DNA from: Alphaproteobacteria bacterium
GTDB taxonomy: Bacteria > Pseudomonadota > Alphaproteobacteria > JAEULC01
DNA length: 64,000 nucleotides
Assembly (NCBI GenBank): GCA_023150455.1
Contig: JAKLKW010000002.1
Span: forward strand, 22,899-86,898
Direction of reading: 5' to 3'
Shown here: positions 1 to 9,987 of the stretch, piece by piece
How positions within the stretch are numbered: position 1 is the first letter of the stretch
How the letters are laid out: each line of letters begins with the position of its first letter
Translations under genes and position numbers: made by a program
Notes under the pieces: model-generated
What the model saw: only the letters and a program-made list of their open reading frames with translations
Databases searched by the model: none
Told to the model about the DNA's origin: nothing

Positions 1-371
1 TGGCCGTCCTCCTCGATGAAGCGCAGCTGCTCGTCGTTCGGGATGTCGCTCCACAAGAGGTAGCGGCCGACGCCGTTCCACGCCGGGCCCTCGGCCCACA
101 GCGTGCCGGTGTAGAGGCGCTGGATCGGCGTGTTGCCGAGCTTGTACTTGAAGCGCTTGTCGAGCGCGACGATGTCGGGATCGGGATAGCGCGTCGGCCC
201 GGCATCGGCCCCGAAATTGCGCGCGAAGGCGGTGCCGGACATGCCGGTCACGGCCGCCAGCGTCGCCGCCTTGGCCAGGAACGAGCGCCGGCTGACCTCC
301 GGAAGCCGCTCGATCGGCCGTGGACGACCTCGAGTCAGATCATCGAACCGGTGCTCCTGCACGCGATGCAT
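1..371 (-). CDS. SMP-30/gluconolactonase-like protein, Tat-exported (5' part only)
   Basis: Only the first ~123 codons lie in the window; the gene continues beyond position 1. The start at 371 is preceded by a strong GGAGGAAACC ribosome site. Residues ~29-50 read SRRSFLAKAATLAAVTGMSG, a twin-arginine (Tat) signal, so the protein is probably folded in the cytoplasm and exported to the periplasm. After it comes LYTGTLWAEGPAWN and YLLWSDIPNDEQLRF, typical of the first blades of SMP-30/gluconolactonase/LRE beta-propellers, which hydrolyse lactones using a bound divalent metal. The WAEGP segment carries the expected first metal-ligand glutamate. Substrate cannot be judged from this fragment. Confidence 0.75.
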   Translation of the reverse strand, partial: MHRVQEHRFDDLTRGRPRPIERLPEVSRRSFLAKAATLAAVTGMSGTAFARNFGADAGPTRYPDPDIVALDKRFKYKLGNTPIQRLYTGTLWAEGPAWNGVGRYLLWSDIPNDEQLRFIEEDG

Positions 372-617
372 GGTTTCCTCCCGGATGAGGCGGATCGTTG
401 TCCGCTGTTCCTGCGTTGAACATCGTGGGTCAATCAGAGCCGATGTCCCGACTCATGAACGTGGCAACTCTGTGATCGTTGCAACCGGCAGGGGCGCTTC
501 GCCTCACGTCGGCGCGAGGCGCAACTCGTCGTCGCAGGGGACGACAGTGCGTCGTCGAGCAGACGCGCAAAATGCGGATCGAATGTTTGCGCGAATGGGC
601 GCGCGCCGCGGACGAGG
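372..617. other. Intergenic region between cysS and the SMP-30-like gene
   Basis: About 245 bases separate the 3' end of cysS from the start of the leftmost gene, both on the minus strand. I see no convincing protein, RNA gene or intrinsic terminator. A short GTCGTC/GACGAC inverted repeat lies near 527-544 but has no T tract. The open frames crossing this stretch lack ribosome sites and recognisable sequence. It should contain the promoter of the SMP-30-like gene, but no clear -35/-10 pair is visible. Confidence 0.4.
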
Positions 618-1997
<1,380 letters not shown>

Positions 1998-2024
1998 GGT
2001 GTCTCGAAACTTCGAGTTTCAGAT

Positions 2025-2078
2025 CCGTCCCTCTCTCCTGAGCTTGGCGAAGGGGCGGGAGGGGGGACCGGAAATCAG
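2025..2078. repeat. Intergenic imperfect palindromic repeat
   Basis: The nadE-cysS spacer holds a C-rich arm (CCGTCCCTCTC), the sequence TCCTGAGCTTGGCGAAGG, and a G-rich arm ending GGGGGGACCGGAAAT. The middle segment matches the CCTGAGC..TCGAAGGA family seen near 11163, 28896 and 47112. The G-rich end resembles the one at 7852-7869. It looks like a degenerate dispersed REP-type element rather than a gene. Confidence 0.5.
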
Positions 2079-2101
2079 GAACATCGATCCTGCCGTTGCC
2101 A

Positions 2102-3766
2102 TCACGACTTCGGCCGGAACGCGTTGGTGATCGGGTAGCGGCGGTCGCGGCCGAAGGCGCGGCGCGAGATCTTGACGCCGGGCGGCGCCTGGCGGCGCTT
2201 GTACTCGGCGAGGTAGAGCATGCGCTGCACGCGCTCGATCGTCGCCATGTCGTGGCCGCGCGCCGCGATCTCGCCGGGCGCCATCTCCTGCTCGATCAGG
2301 CATTTCAGGATGTCGTCGAGCTTCTCGTAGGGCGGCAGCGAGTCCTCGTCGAGCTGGCCGGGCTTGAGCTCGGCCGAGGGCGGCTTGGTGATCGACCGCT
2401 CGGGGACGGCGCGGCCGTCGGGTCCCCGCGCGCCCTCCGGGAAGTGCTGGTTGCGCCAGCGCGCCAGCGCGAAGACGGTCATCTTGTAGACATCCTTCAG
2501 CACCGAGTAGCCGCCGCACATGTCGCCGTAGAGCGTGGCGTAGCCGACCGACATCTCGGACTTGTTGCCGGTGGTCAGCACCATGTGCCCGAGCTTGTTC
2601 GACAGCGCCATGATCGCGACGCCGCGCACGCGCGCCTGGATGTTCTCTTCCGTGGTGTCGGGCGCGCGGTCGTTGTAGAGCCGCCGCAGCATGTGGTCGA
2701 AGGCCTGCATCGCCGGCTCGATCGGCACGGTGTCGACGCGCATGCCGAGCAGCCTGCCGGTCTCCTCGGCGTCGACCAGGCTGTGCTCGCTGGAATAGGG
2801 CGAGGGAAAACGCACGCCGCGCACGCGCTCGGGCCCCAGGGCGTCGACCGCGACGGCGGCAGTCAGCGCCGAATCGATGCCGCCGCTCAGGCCGAGGATC
2901 ACGCCGGGGAAGCGGTTCTTGTCCACGTAGTCGCGCAGGCCCAGCATCATCGCATGGTAGATCGCGACCAGGCCGTCGGCCGGCTTGCTGAGCGGGCCCT
3001 CGACGCAGATCCATTTGCCGTCGTTGCCGCGCCGCCAGTCGGTGACCGCCAGGTCTTCGCGGAAGCTGGGCAGCATGGCGTTGAGGCGCTTGTCGACGCC
3101 GATCACGAAGGAGCCGCCGTCGAACACCAGCTCGTCCTGGCCGCCGACCTGGTTGACGTAGACGAGCGGCAGGCCGGTTTCCGTCACGCGCGCCACGGCC
3201 AGGTTGATGCGCTGGTCCTGCTTGTCGCTCTCGTACGGGCTGCCGTTCGGTACGACCAGGATCTCGGCGCCCGATTCGATCAGGCATTCCGGCACGTCCG
3301 GCGTCCAGATGTCCTCGCAGATCGGCACGCCCAGGCGCACGCCGCGGAACATGATCGGCCCCGGCATCGGGCCCGCGCGGAACACGCGCTTCTCGTCGAA
3401 CACGCCGTAGTTCGGCAGGTCGACCTTGAAGCGCCTGGCCTGGATGCGGCCCTGGTCGGCCAGCAGCGCCGCGTTGTGCAAGGACCCGTCCTCGCGCCAG
3501 GGTGTCGTGATCAGCACGGCCGGACCGCCGTCGGCCGTGGCCGCGGCGATGCGTGCCGTCGCCGCCTCGCAGGCCTCCTGGAAGGCCGGCTTCAGCACCA
3601 GGTCCTCCGGCGGATAGCCCGAGATCACCAGCTCGCCCGGCACGACCAGGTCGGCGCCCTGCTTCGCCGCCTCGGCGCGCGCAACCAACAGCTTCGCCGC
3701 GTTGCCGTCGACGTCGCCCACGGTCGGATTGATCTGCGCCAGCGCGATCTTGAGGGAGTCGGTCAT
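2102..3766 (-). CDS. nadE: Glutamine-dependent NAD+ synthetase
   Basis: Two-domain enzyme of 554 residues that makes NAD+ from nicotinate adenine dinucleotide, ATP and glutamine. The N-terminal half is a nitrilase-type glutaminase: the catalytic triad segments are visible as VPGELVISGYPPEDL (Glu), KVDLPNYGVFDEKR (Lys) and GVPICEDIWTPD (Cys). The C-terminal half is the ammonia-dependent synthetase, with the PP-loop LGLSGGIDSALTAAVAVDAL and the TGNKSEMSVGYATLYGDMCG segment. Both domains look complete. The ATG at 3766 gives MTDSLKIALAQINPTVGDVDGN, the usual start of the nitrilase domain. Ammonia is presumably channelled between the domains, as in the characterised bacterial homologues. Confidence 0.96.
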   Translation of the reverse strand: MTDSLKIALAQINPTVGDVDGNAAKLLVARAEAAKQGADLVVPGELVISGYPPEDLVLKPAFQEACEAATARIAAATADGGPAVLITTPWREDGSLHNAALLADQGRIQARRFKVDLPNYGVFDEKRVFRAGPMPGPIMFRGVRLGVPICEDIWTPDVPECLIESGAEILVVPNGSPYESDKQDQRINLAVARVTETGLPLVYVNQVGGQDELVFDGGSFVIGVDKRLNAMLPSFREDLAVTDWRRGNDGKWICVEGPLSKPADGLVAIYHAMMLGLRDYVDKNRFPGVILGLSGGIDSALTAAVAVDALGPERVRGVRFPSPYSSEHSLVDAEETGRLLGMRVDTVPIEPAMQAFDHMLRRLYNDRAPDTTEENIQARVRGVAIMALSNKLGHMVLTTGNKSEMSVGYATLYGDMCGGYSVLKDVYKMTVFALARWRNQHFPEGARGPDGRAVPERSITKPPSAELKPGQLDEDSLPPYEKLDDILKCLIEQEMAPGEIAARGHDMATIERVQRMLYLAEYKRRQAPPGVKISRRAFGRDRRYPITNAFRPKS

Positions 3767-3819
3767 GGCGCCGGCAGACTAGCGTGGAACGCCGGGGAAG
3801 GCCACTTGCGGCGGGCGGG

Positions 3820-4290
3820 TTACGGCATGGCGTAGTCGTAGCGGATGAAGCCGTTGAAGCGCCCGACCTTGTCGTAGAGCGCGCGGGCCCGCGCGTTGTC
3901 TTGCTTGGTCTGCCAGTAGAGCTTGATCGCGCCGCGCTCCTTCGCCGCAGCCGCCACGTGCCCGATCAGGGCGCGCGCCACGCCGCGGCCGCGTACCGAT
4001 TCGTCGACGAACAGGTCCTGGAGATAGCAGACGTCCTCGGTCCAGGCGGCCGCATGAATCAGGTAATGCGCGATGCCGACCAGCTTGCCGTCGAGATCAG
4101 CGCCCAGGGCGTGCACGTCCTCGTTCCGGATCAGCCGCCGCCAGGTCGCGTCGTAGGCCCGATCGGGCAGCACGGTCTCGTAGAACGCCTTGTAGCCGCG
4201 CGCGAGGACCTCCCAGCGCGCACGGTCGGCGGCAGCGAGCGGGCGGATGACGGCCGCGCCGTGCCGGCCGGCCGCCGTGGCGCTATCCAA
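3820..4290 (-). CDS. GNAT-family N-acetyltransferase
   Basis: A 156-residue single-domain GNAT acetyltransferase. The acetyl-CoA pyrophosphate-binding loop is visible in DLFVDESVRGRGVARALIGH (R-G-x-G-x-A type), followed by the IKLYWQTKQDNARARALYDKVG helix-strand that closes the fold. The substrate is unknown. The best start is a TTG at 4290 (TTGGATAGC), which overlaps the stop codon of the upstream FMN-binding gene by eight bases and suggests translational coupling. No internal ATG retains the whole fold. It ends about 50 bp before nadE and may be co-transcribed with it. Confidence 0.85.
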   Translation of the reverse strand: MDSATAAGRHGAAVIRPLAAADRARWEVLARGYKAFYETVLPDRAYDATWRRLIRNEDVHALGADLDGKLVGIAHYLIHAAAWTEDVCYLQDLFVDESVRGRGVARALIGHVAAAAKERGAIKLYWQTKQDNARARALYDKVGRFNGFIRYDYAMP

Positions 4291-4939
4291 TCGAGAACCC
4301 GGTCACGTGCGCCGGCGGCTTCAGGCCCGGCTTGTTGCGCGGGTCGTCGATCGGCTGGCCGACGGTCAGGCGGATCGGAAGCACGCCGGCCCAGATGGGA
4401 AGCGCGTAGTCCTCATCGTCGTCCTTGGGCGGGCCCGCGCGCAGCTTGGCCGAGGCTTCCGTGATCGGCATCGTCAGCACCGTGGTCGCCTTCAGCTCCT
4501 GCCGGTTGGCCGGGCGCAGCATGTCCCAGCGGCCGGCGAACAGCCCGTCGACGAAGTTCCTGAGGCGCAGCTCCTTCTCGGCCGGATCGGCGACCTTGGC
4601 GGCGCGGCCCATCAGCATGACGGAGCGGTAGTTGACGGAGTGATGGAAGGCCGAGCGCGCCAGCACCAGCCCGTCCATCAGCGTGACGGCCATGCAGACC
4701 GGCGCGTCCTCCGCCGCCTCGAGCATGCGGCTGGCGGCCGAGCCGTGCCAGTAGACGTGGTCGCCCTCGCGCCACTGCAGCGTCGGAGTCACGATGGGCG
4801 CGCCGTCCAGCACATAGGCGACGTGCGCGAGCGGCATGGCGTCGAGCACGGCGTCGATCGCGGCGCGGTCGTAGCACCCGCGCTCGGGCAGTCGCTTGAC
4901 GCGCGTGCGCTCGGACGGGACGGCGCTGGCTCTGGACAT
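4283..4939 (-). CDS. Pyridoxamine 5'-phosphate oxidase family (FMN-binding split barrel) protein
   Basis: A 218-residue protein of the NimA/PNPOx-like FMN-binding split-barrel group. The barrel segments read YVLDGAPIVTPTLQWREGDHVYWHGS, then VCMAVTLMDGLVLARSAFHHSVNYRSV, followed by the helical FVDGLFAGRWDMLRP region and the C-terminal LPIWAGVLPIRL. The ATG at 4939 has a CAGGAGAGG ribosome site; an in-frame ATG at 4990 would add 17 residues. It is divergent from a MocR-type regulator, a pairing often seen for this family, so it is probably that regulator's target. A role in flavin- or B6-linked metabolism is an inference; the substrate is unknown. Confidence 0.88.
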   Translation of the reverse strand: MSRASAVPSERTRVKRLPERGCYDRAAIDAVLDAMPLAHVAYVLDGAPIVTPTLQWREGDHVYWHGSAASRMLEAAEDAPVCMAVTLMDGLVLARSAFHHSVNYRSVMLMGRAAKVADPAEKELRLRNFVDGLFAGRWDMLRPANRQELKATTVLTMPITEASAKLRAGPPKDDDEDYALPIWAGVLPIRLTVGQPIDDPRNKPGLKPPAHVTGFSIG

Positions 4940-4980
4940 CGGCCTCTCCTGCGGCAAGGGCGCGTCCTGGATAGGCCGCG

Positions 4981-5027
4981 ATTGGTCCATGGCAAAGAGC
5001 CAATTTCTGATATACTGCATGGTCCAT
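4981..5027. promoter_or_regulatory. Divergent promoter/operator region with TGGTCCAT direct repeats
   Basis: Between the divergent FMN-binding and MocR genes, TGGTCCAT occurs at 4983-4990 and again at 5020-5027, 37 bp apart on the same strand. An extended -10-like TGATATACT ends at 5016 on the plus strand, between the two copies and 25 bp before the MocR start. A short ATTGG/CCAAT inverted pair (4981-4985 and 5000-5004) overlaps the first copy. Directly repeated boxes around the promoter fit the way MocR regulators bind. The assignment is by inference. Confidence 0.5.
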
Positions 5028-5041
5028 TTCCCGGAGACGCC

Positions 5042-6493
5042 ATGCCCCGGCCGACCGCCGATGCCCCGATCCTGTCGCTCGCCGTCGATGCGCGGGCGCG
5101 GGAGCCGGCCTATCTGCAGCTCTACGGGCAGCTGCGCGGGCTGATCCTGAGCGGCCGGCTCGGCGCGCGCGACCGGCTGCCGGCGACGCGGGCGCTGGCG
5201 GGCGAGCTCGGCCTTTCGCGCGGCACGGTGGTCAGCGCGTTCGAGCTGCTGCAGAGCGAGGGCTACATCGAGTCGCGCGTCGGCGCCGGCGCCCAGGTCG
5301 CGGCGCTGACGCCGGAGCACCTGCTGCAAGTCAACGCGCGCGCATCGCCGCCGCCGCGCGACGCGACGCCCGAGCCGGCGCGCCGGCCGCAGCCGCCGTT
5401 CCATCCCAATGCCGCGGCGCTCGACCAGTTCCCGCATCGCGACTGGGCGCGCGCCATGTGGACGGCGTGGCGCGACCCGCCGCTCGACCGCATGGGCAAT
5501 CCCGATCCGCAAGGGCACCTGCCGCTGCGCCGCGCGATCGCCGAGCATCTCGGCGCCTGGCGCGGCATCGCCTGCGCACCCGAGCAGGTGTTCGTGTTCT
5601 CCGGCATGACCGAGGGCATGGCGCTGGTCGGGCGGGCCCTGCTGTCGCCCGGCGACCTTGTGTGGCTCGAGGACCCGGGCTATCCGCTGCTCCACCGCGT
5701 CCTGGCGGCGCACGGATTCCGGCCGGCGCCGGTGCCGATCGACGCGGAGGGATTCGACCCGCGTCTGGCGCGCGCGACGGCGCCGCGCGCGCGCATGGCG
5801 GTGATCACGCCGTCGCATCAATACCCGCTCGGCCACACCATGCCGCTGCCGCGCCGCCTGGAGCTGCTCGACTGGGCGCGCCAGCAGGAAGGCTGGATCG
5901 TCGAGGACGACTATGCCAGCGAATACCGCTACGCCGGCCGGCCGCTCTCGGCGCTGATGAGCCTCGACGAGCGCGGCCGCGTGATCTACGCGGGCGCCTT
6001 CTCCAAGGTGCTGTTTCCCGCGCTCAGGCTCGGCTACGTGGTCGCGCCGCCGGCCATCCTGCCGCGGCTGCGCGCGGCGCTGGCGCGGCTCCCGGCACAG
6101 GCCTCGATCATGGCGCAGCCGGCCCTGGCCGAGTTCATGGCATCGGGCCAGTTCGCCGCGCATGTCAGGCGCATGCGCCGGCTCTATGCCGGACGCCAGA
6201 AGAAACTGCTGGAACTGCTGGCGCGCGAGCTCGACGGCACGCTGATCGCCGCGCCGGCCGAGGCCGGCATGCATCTCGTCGCGCGCCTGTCGCCCGGTCT
6301 GCGCATCAGGGATTGCGACCTGTCGGCGCGGGTCGCCGCGGCCGGGCTGGTGGCGCCCGCCCTGTCGTCCTACAGCCAGCTGAAGCGGCCGCCGCAGGGC
6401 CTGCTGCTCGGCTATGCGGGATTCGCCGAGGCCGCCTTGAGGGACGCCGTCCGGAGATTGGCCACAATCGTCGCGCAGTGTCGGCGCCGATGA
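5042..6493 (+). CDS. MocR/PdxR-type transcriptional regulator (GntR wHTH fused to aminotransferase fold)
   Basis: A 483-residue fusion regulator. Residues ~20-85 form a GntR-type winged helix (LSGRLGARDRLPATRALAGE, then LSRGTVVSAFELLQSEGYIE). After a proline-rich linker, residues ~130-480 form a fold-type I aminotransferase domain: IVEDDYASEYRY carries the PLP-binding Asp/Tyr segment and AGAFSKVLFPALRLGYV contains the Schiff-base lysine, Lys322. It should bind pyridoxal phosphate and act as a ligand-responsive regulator rather than an enzyme. The ATG at 5042 follows CCCGGAGACGCC. The divergent FMN-binding gene is the likely target, and autoregulation is common in this family. Which amine or vitamer it senses cannot be told. 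Confidence 0.93.
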   Translation: MPRPTADAPILSLAVDARAREPAYLQLYGQLRGLILSGRLGARDRLPATRALAGELGLSRGTVVSAFELLQSEGYIESRVGAGAQVAALTPEHLLQVNARASPPPRDATPEPARRPQPPFHPNAAALDQFPHRDWARAMWTAWRDPPLDRMGNPDPQGHLPLRRAIAEHLGAWRGIACAPEQVFVFSGMTEGMALVGRALLSPGDLVWLEDPGYPLLHRVLAAHGFRPAPVPIDAEGFDPRLARATAPRARMAVITPSHQYPLGHTMPLPRRLELLDWARQQEGWIVEDDYASEYRYAGRPLSALMSLDERGRVIYAGAFSKVLFPALRLGYVVAPPAILPRLRAALARLPAQASIMAQPALAEFMASGQFAAHVRRMRRLYAGRQKKLLELLARELDGTLIAAPAEAGMHLVARLSPGLRIRDCDLSARVAAAGLVAPALSSYSQLKRPPQGLLLGYAGFAEAALRDAVRRLATIVAQCRRR

Positions 6494-6623
6494 TTGTCAC
6501 CGTCACATTGCGGGTCATGGACAGGCCGGGCGCCGATCAATATGTTCTGCGCCTCCGCGGCCCCAAGGGCTTCACTGGCCACTGGCCCGCGCCGCCTTCT
6601 CATTCCCGAAAGGACCGCCCGCG

Positions 6624-7811
6624 ATGACCGTGCGCGCCGGCCGCGAATTCCTGTCCATCCCCGGACCGACCACGATCCCCGACGCCGTGCTGCAGGCGAT
6701 GCACCAGCCGGCGGTCGACATCTATGGCGGCGGGCTGCCGCAGATGACCGACTCGATCCTGGCGGACCTGAGCAGGCTGTTCCGCACCAAGGGCCGCAGC
6801 TACATCTACATCGCCAACGGCCACGGCGCGTGGGAGGCCGCGCTCACCAACGTGCTGTCGCGCGGCGAGAAGATCCTGGTGCTGGAGAGCGGCCGCTTCG
6901 CCCTGGGCTGGGGCGAGGCGGCGGACCGGCTGGGCATCAAGGTCGAGATCCTCAAGGGCGACTGGCGCCGCGCCGTCAGGCCCGCCGAGATCGAGGAGCG
7001 CCTGAAGAAGGACAAGGCGGGCGAGATCAGGGCGATCCTGGTGGCGCAGGTCGACACCGCCTCGGGCGTGGTCAACGACATCCCGGCGATATCGCGCGCG
7101 GTCAAGGCGGCCGGGCATCCGGCCCTGCTGATGGTCGACACGGTCGCGTCGTTGAGCTGCATGAAGTTCGAGATGGACGAATGGGGCATCGACGTCGCGG
7201 TCTCGGCCGGACAGAAGGGCCTGATGACCTCGCCGGGCCTGGGCTTCGTCGCCGCGGGCGCGCGGGCGCGCGCCATCCATCCCAAGGCCGACCTGCGCAC
7301 GCCCTACTGGGACTGGACCGCGCGCGAGGGCGAGGAGCACTACATGAAATACGCCGGCACGCCGCCGGAGCACCTGCTGTTCGGCTTGCGCAAGGCGCTC
7401 GACATGATCTGGGCCGAGGGGCTCGAGAACATCTTCCTGCGCCACCGCCTGCTGGCCGAGGCGGTGCGCCGCGCCGTCTCGGTGTGGTCCGAGGGCCAGG
7501 CGCTCAACTTCAACATCGCCGAGCCGGGCGAGCGCTCCGACACGGTGACGACCATCCTGATGAACGGCGGGCGCGATCCCGAGCAGCTGCGCAAGTACTG
7601 CAACGACAAGTGCGGCGTGGTGATCGGCATCGGCATCGGCGCGCTCACGGGCAAGGCGCTGCGCATCGCGCACATGGGCCACGTCAACGCGCCGATGGTG
7701 CTGGGCACGCTCGGCGCCGTCGAGGTCGGCCTGAACGCCCTCGGCATCCCGCACGGCAAGGGCGGCGTGCAGGCCGCGATCGACTGGCTGGGCGAACAGG
7801 TGAAGCCGTAG
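6624..7811 (+). CDS. Class V aminotransferase, serine-glyoxylate/alanine-glyoxylate type
   Basis: A 395-residue PLP enzyme of the serine-glyoxylate (or alanine-glyoxylate) aminotransferase group, expected to move the amino group of serine or alanine to glyoxylate. It begins with the typical SIPGPTTIPDAVLQAMHQP. YIYIANGHGAWEAALTNVL is the cofactor-binding turn, MVDTVASL carries the aspartate contacting the pyridine ring, and SAGQKGLMTSPGLGF contains the Schiff-base Lys198. The C-terminal small domain ends with RIAHMGHVNAP, a family hallmark. The start follows an AAAGGA ribosome site. It stands alone 130 bp after the MocR gene, so no serine-cycle operon supports a more specific role. Confidence 0.9.
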   Translation: MTVRAGREFLSIPGPTTIPDAVLQAMHQPAVDIYGGGLPQMTDSILADLSRLFRTKGRSYIYIANGHGAWEAALTNVLSRGEKILVLESGRFALGWGEAADRLGIKVEILKGDWRRAVRPAEIEERLKKDKAGEIRAILVAQVDTASGVVNDIPAISRAVKAAGHPALLMVDTVASLSCMKFEMDEWGIDVAVSAGQKGLMTSPGLGFVAAGARARAIHPKADLRTPYWDWTAREGEEHYMKYAGTPPEHLLFGLRKALDMIWAEGLENIFLRHRLLAEAVRRAVSVWSEGQALNFNIAEPGERSDTVTTILMNGGRDPEQLRKYCNDKCGVVIGIGIGALTGKALRIAHMGHVNAPMVLGTLGAVEVGLNALGIPHGKGGVQAAIDWLGEQVKP

Positions 7812-7832
7812 GGGCGGAGTCGCTTCCATCTT

Positions 7833-7870
7833 CGTCCCCCCTCCCCTTGCGGGACGGGGGGACCGAAATG
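7833..7870. repeat. Intergenic G/C-arm palindromic repeat
   Basis: Between two convergent genes lies a C-rich arm (CGTCCCCCCTCCCC), a short TTGC centre and a G-rich arm (GGGACGGGGGGACCGAAAT). The arms pair imperfectly. The right end resembles the end of the repeat at 2025-2078, so I treat both as copies of a dispersed element. It could also act as a transcription-stopping structure between the convergent genes. Confidence 0.4.
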
Positions 7871-7874
7871 GAAA

Positions 7875-9971
7875 TTACGCCGGCACCGCGAATCCCTGCG
7901 GCTTGTCGCCGCGCTGGCTGCGTTCCCGCATCGCGACGTAGGCCTGCTCGATGTGGCGGCGGAACAGCGCCGTGTCGAACAGGGGGCAGGTCGCGCGGTT
8001 CAGCGCGAGCTTCGCCTTCAATTCCGCCAGCAGCGCCGGCGTCGTCGCCAGCTTCAGCGCCAGGGCTTCGTATTCCGCGTCGCTCGAGGTGATCAGCTCC
8101 GGCATTCCGGCGGCGCCGAGCAGGCTGGCGGCGACGCGGCCGGCGAAGGTGCCGCCCGTGCAGGTCACGAGCGGCAGGCCGGCCCACAGCGCGTCGCTCG
8201 CGGTCGTGTGCGCGTTGTAGGGCAGCGTGTCGAGGAACAGGCCGGCGAGCCGGTGGCGCGCGAGATGCTCGTCCGGCCGGACGCGCGGCGCGAACACGAT
8301 GCGCCCGGCGTCGACGCCGCGCCGCTCGGCCTCGCGCCAGAGGTTGCGCGTCGCGGCCTCGCTGCTCTCGAGCAGCCACAGCACGCTGCCATCGACCTGC
8401 CGCAGCAGGCGCATCCAGGCGTCGAACGTGCCCGGCGCGATCTTGTAGTTCTTGTTGAAGCAGCAGAACACGAAGCCCGTCTCCGGCAGCCCGGCTTCCG
8501 CGCGGGTCGGCGTGCGCTCCGCGATGGCGCGCCTGGAGTCGTTGGCCTGGTAGCTGTGCGGCAGATGCACCACCTGCTCGGCAAAGGCGCCGCGTTCCGC
8601 CGCCGGGATCACCGCGGCGTCGGCGACGATGTAGTCCATGTACGGCGCGCCCATCGTGCCGGGATAGCCCAGGTAGTTGACCTGCACCGGCGCCGGCCGG
8701 TGCGCGAAGATGGCGGTGCGGTTGCCGTGGGTGAAGCCGGACAGGTCGACCGCGATGTCGATCTCGAGCGCGCGCACCTGCTCGGCGACCGCGCGGTCGC
8801 CCATGCGCGAAGCGTCGACATGGCGGTCGAACGCGGCGCGGATGCGCCGCCCCATCGCGCTGTCGTCCTCGGGATTGAGCGAGATTCCCGTGACCTCGAA
8901 GCGCGCGCGGTCGTGCTGCTCGAACAGGCCGACGATCAGGATCGGCACGGGATGGTCGCGGAAGTCGGCCGACACATAGGCGAGCCGTATGCGGTCATGC
9001 GCGTAGCGCTGCCCCGTCCACAACGGATCGGGCGCCGGCGGATAGCGGTCGGCGGCGAAGGCGCGCGCGCAGGCGAGCTGGTCCATCGGCGAGGACGGCA
9101 TGGAGAGCAGCGAGAACGGCAGCACGGCGCGCCTGCCCTGCCCGACCGCCGCCTCGATCCGCCGCGCGCTGCCGGCATAGTCGGTCCAGTCGCAGCATTG
9201 CAGCCGGGCGTGGAAGTCGCGCCCGAGCGCGTAGTCGAACTCGGGCGCGACGGATGCCAGGCGCGCGAAGCACTGCGCGGCGTCCTCGTGGCGCCTGAGG
9301 ACCGTGAGGACGTTGCCGCGGCTGTTCAGCGCGAGCGCATGATCGGCCTTGAGCGCGACGACCCGGTCGTAGCACGAGAGCGCCTCGTCGAGACGGCCGC
9401 TCTCCTCGAGCAGGATGCCGCGGTTGTAGGTCGCCTCGACATAGTCGGGCCTGAGCGCCAGCGCCCGGTCGTAGCTGGCGAGCGCCTCTTCCGGGCGCGC
9501 GAGCGCCTTCAGCACGTTGCCGCGGTTGTTGAGCGCCTCGGGCAGGCCGGGCCGTATCGCCAGCGCGCGATCGTAGCTCTCGAGCGCCGCGTCGAAGCGA
9601 TCGAGGGCCAGCAGCGCATTGCCGCGATGATAGAGCGCCTCGGGATAGTCGGGCTTGAGCGCGATCGCCTTGTCGTAGCAGGCGAGCGCTTCGGCGTACC
9701 GCCCGAGCTCGAGGAGCGCGTTGCCGCGGTTGTACTGCGCCGGCGCCACGTCGGGCCGGACGCCGAGCGCCCGGCCGATCAGCCGCTCGGCCTCCGCGTG
9801 GCGGCCGGTCTGCGAGGCGATCACGCCGAGCAGGTGCAATGCGTCGAAATGGCCGGGCGCGGCGTCGAGGATCGCCTTGTAGAGCGTCTCGGCCTCGGCG
9901 AGCCTGCCCGCCTGATGCAGGCCGATGGCGCGCTTCAGCGCCTCCCCGACGGTCGCCGCCGCGTCCGCCAT
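7875..9971 (-). CDS. TPR-containing O-linked N-acetylglucosamine transferase-like protein (GT41/SPINDLY group)
   Basis: A 698-residue protein with an N-terminal stack of about seven to eight TPRs (residues ~10-260; repeats such as YNRGNALLELGRYAEALACY and LNNRGNVLKALARPEEALAS) and a C-terminal GT41 catalytic region. The latter shows RLAYVSADFRDHPV, DLSGFTHGNRTAIFAHRPAP, QVNYLGYPGTMGAPYMDYI, FCCFNKNYKIAPGTFDAWMR and HTTASDALWAGLPLVTCTG, all characteristic of OGT/SPINDLY enzymes. It probably glycosylates Ser/Thr of proteins with GlcNAc or fucose. I chose the ATG at 9971 because the upstream nicotinate phosphoribosyltransferase-like gene stops 16 bp earlier on the same strand. The acceptor protein is unknown. 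Confidence 0.9.
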   Translation of the reverse strand: MADAAATVGEALKRAIGLHQAGRLAEAETLYKAILDAAPGHFDALHLLGVIASQTGRHAEAERLIGRALGVRPDVAPAQYNRGNALLELGRYAEALACYDKAIALKPDYPEALYHRGNALLALDRFDAALESYDRALAIRPGLPEALNNRGNVLKALARPEEALASYDRALALRPDYVEATYNRGILLEESGRLDEALSCYDRVVALKADHALALNSRGNVLTVLRRHEDAAQCFARLASVAPEFDYALGRDFHARLQCCDWTDYAGSARRIEAAVGQGRRAVLPFSLLSMPSSPMDQLACARAFAADRYPPAPDPLWTGQRYAHDRIRLAYVSADFRDHPVPILIVGLFEQHDRARFEVTGISLNPEDDSAMGRRIRAAFDRHVDASRMGDRAVAEQVRALEIDIAVDLSGFTHGNRTAIFAHRPAPVQVNYLGYPGTMGAPYMDYIVADAAVIPAAERGAFAEQVVHLPHSYQANDSRRAIAERTPTRAEAGLPETGFVFCCFNKNYKIAPGTFDAWMRLLRQVDGSVLWLLESSEAATRNLWREAERRGVDAGRIVFAPRVRPDEHLARHRLAGLFLDTLPYNAHTTASDALWAGLPLVTCTGGTFAGRVAASLLGAAGMPELITSSDAEYEALALKLATTPALLAELKAKLALNRATCPLFDTALFRRHIEQAYVAMRERSQRGDKPQGFAVPA

Positions 9972-9987
9972 CGCCGTGGCGTGCCCG

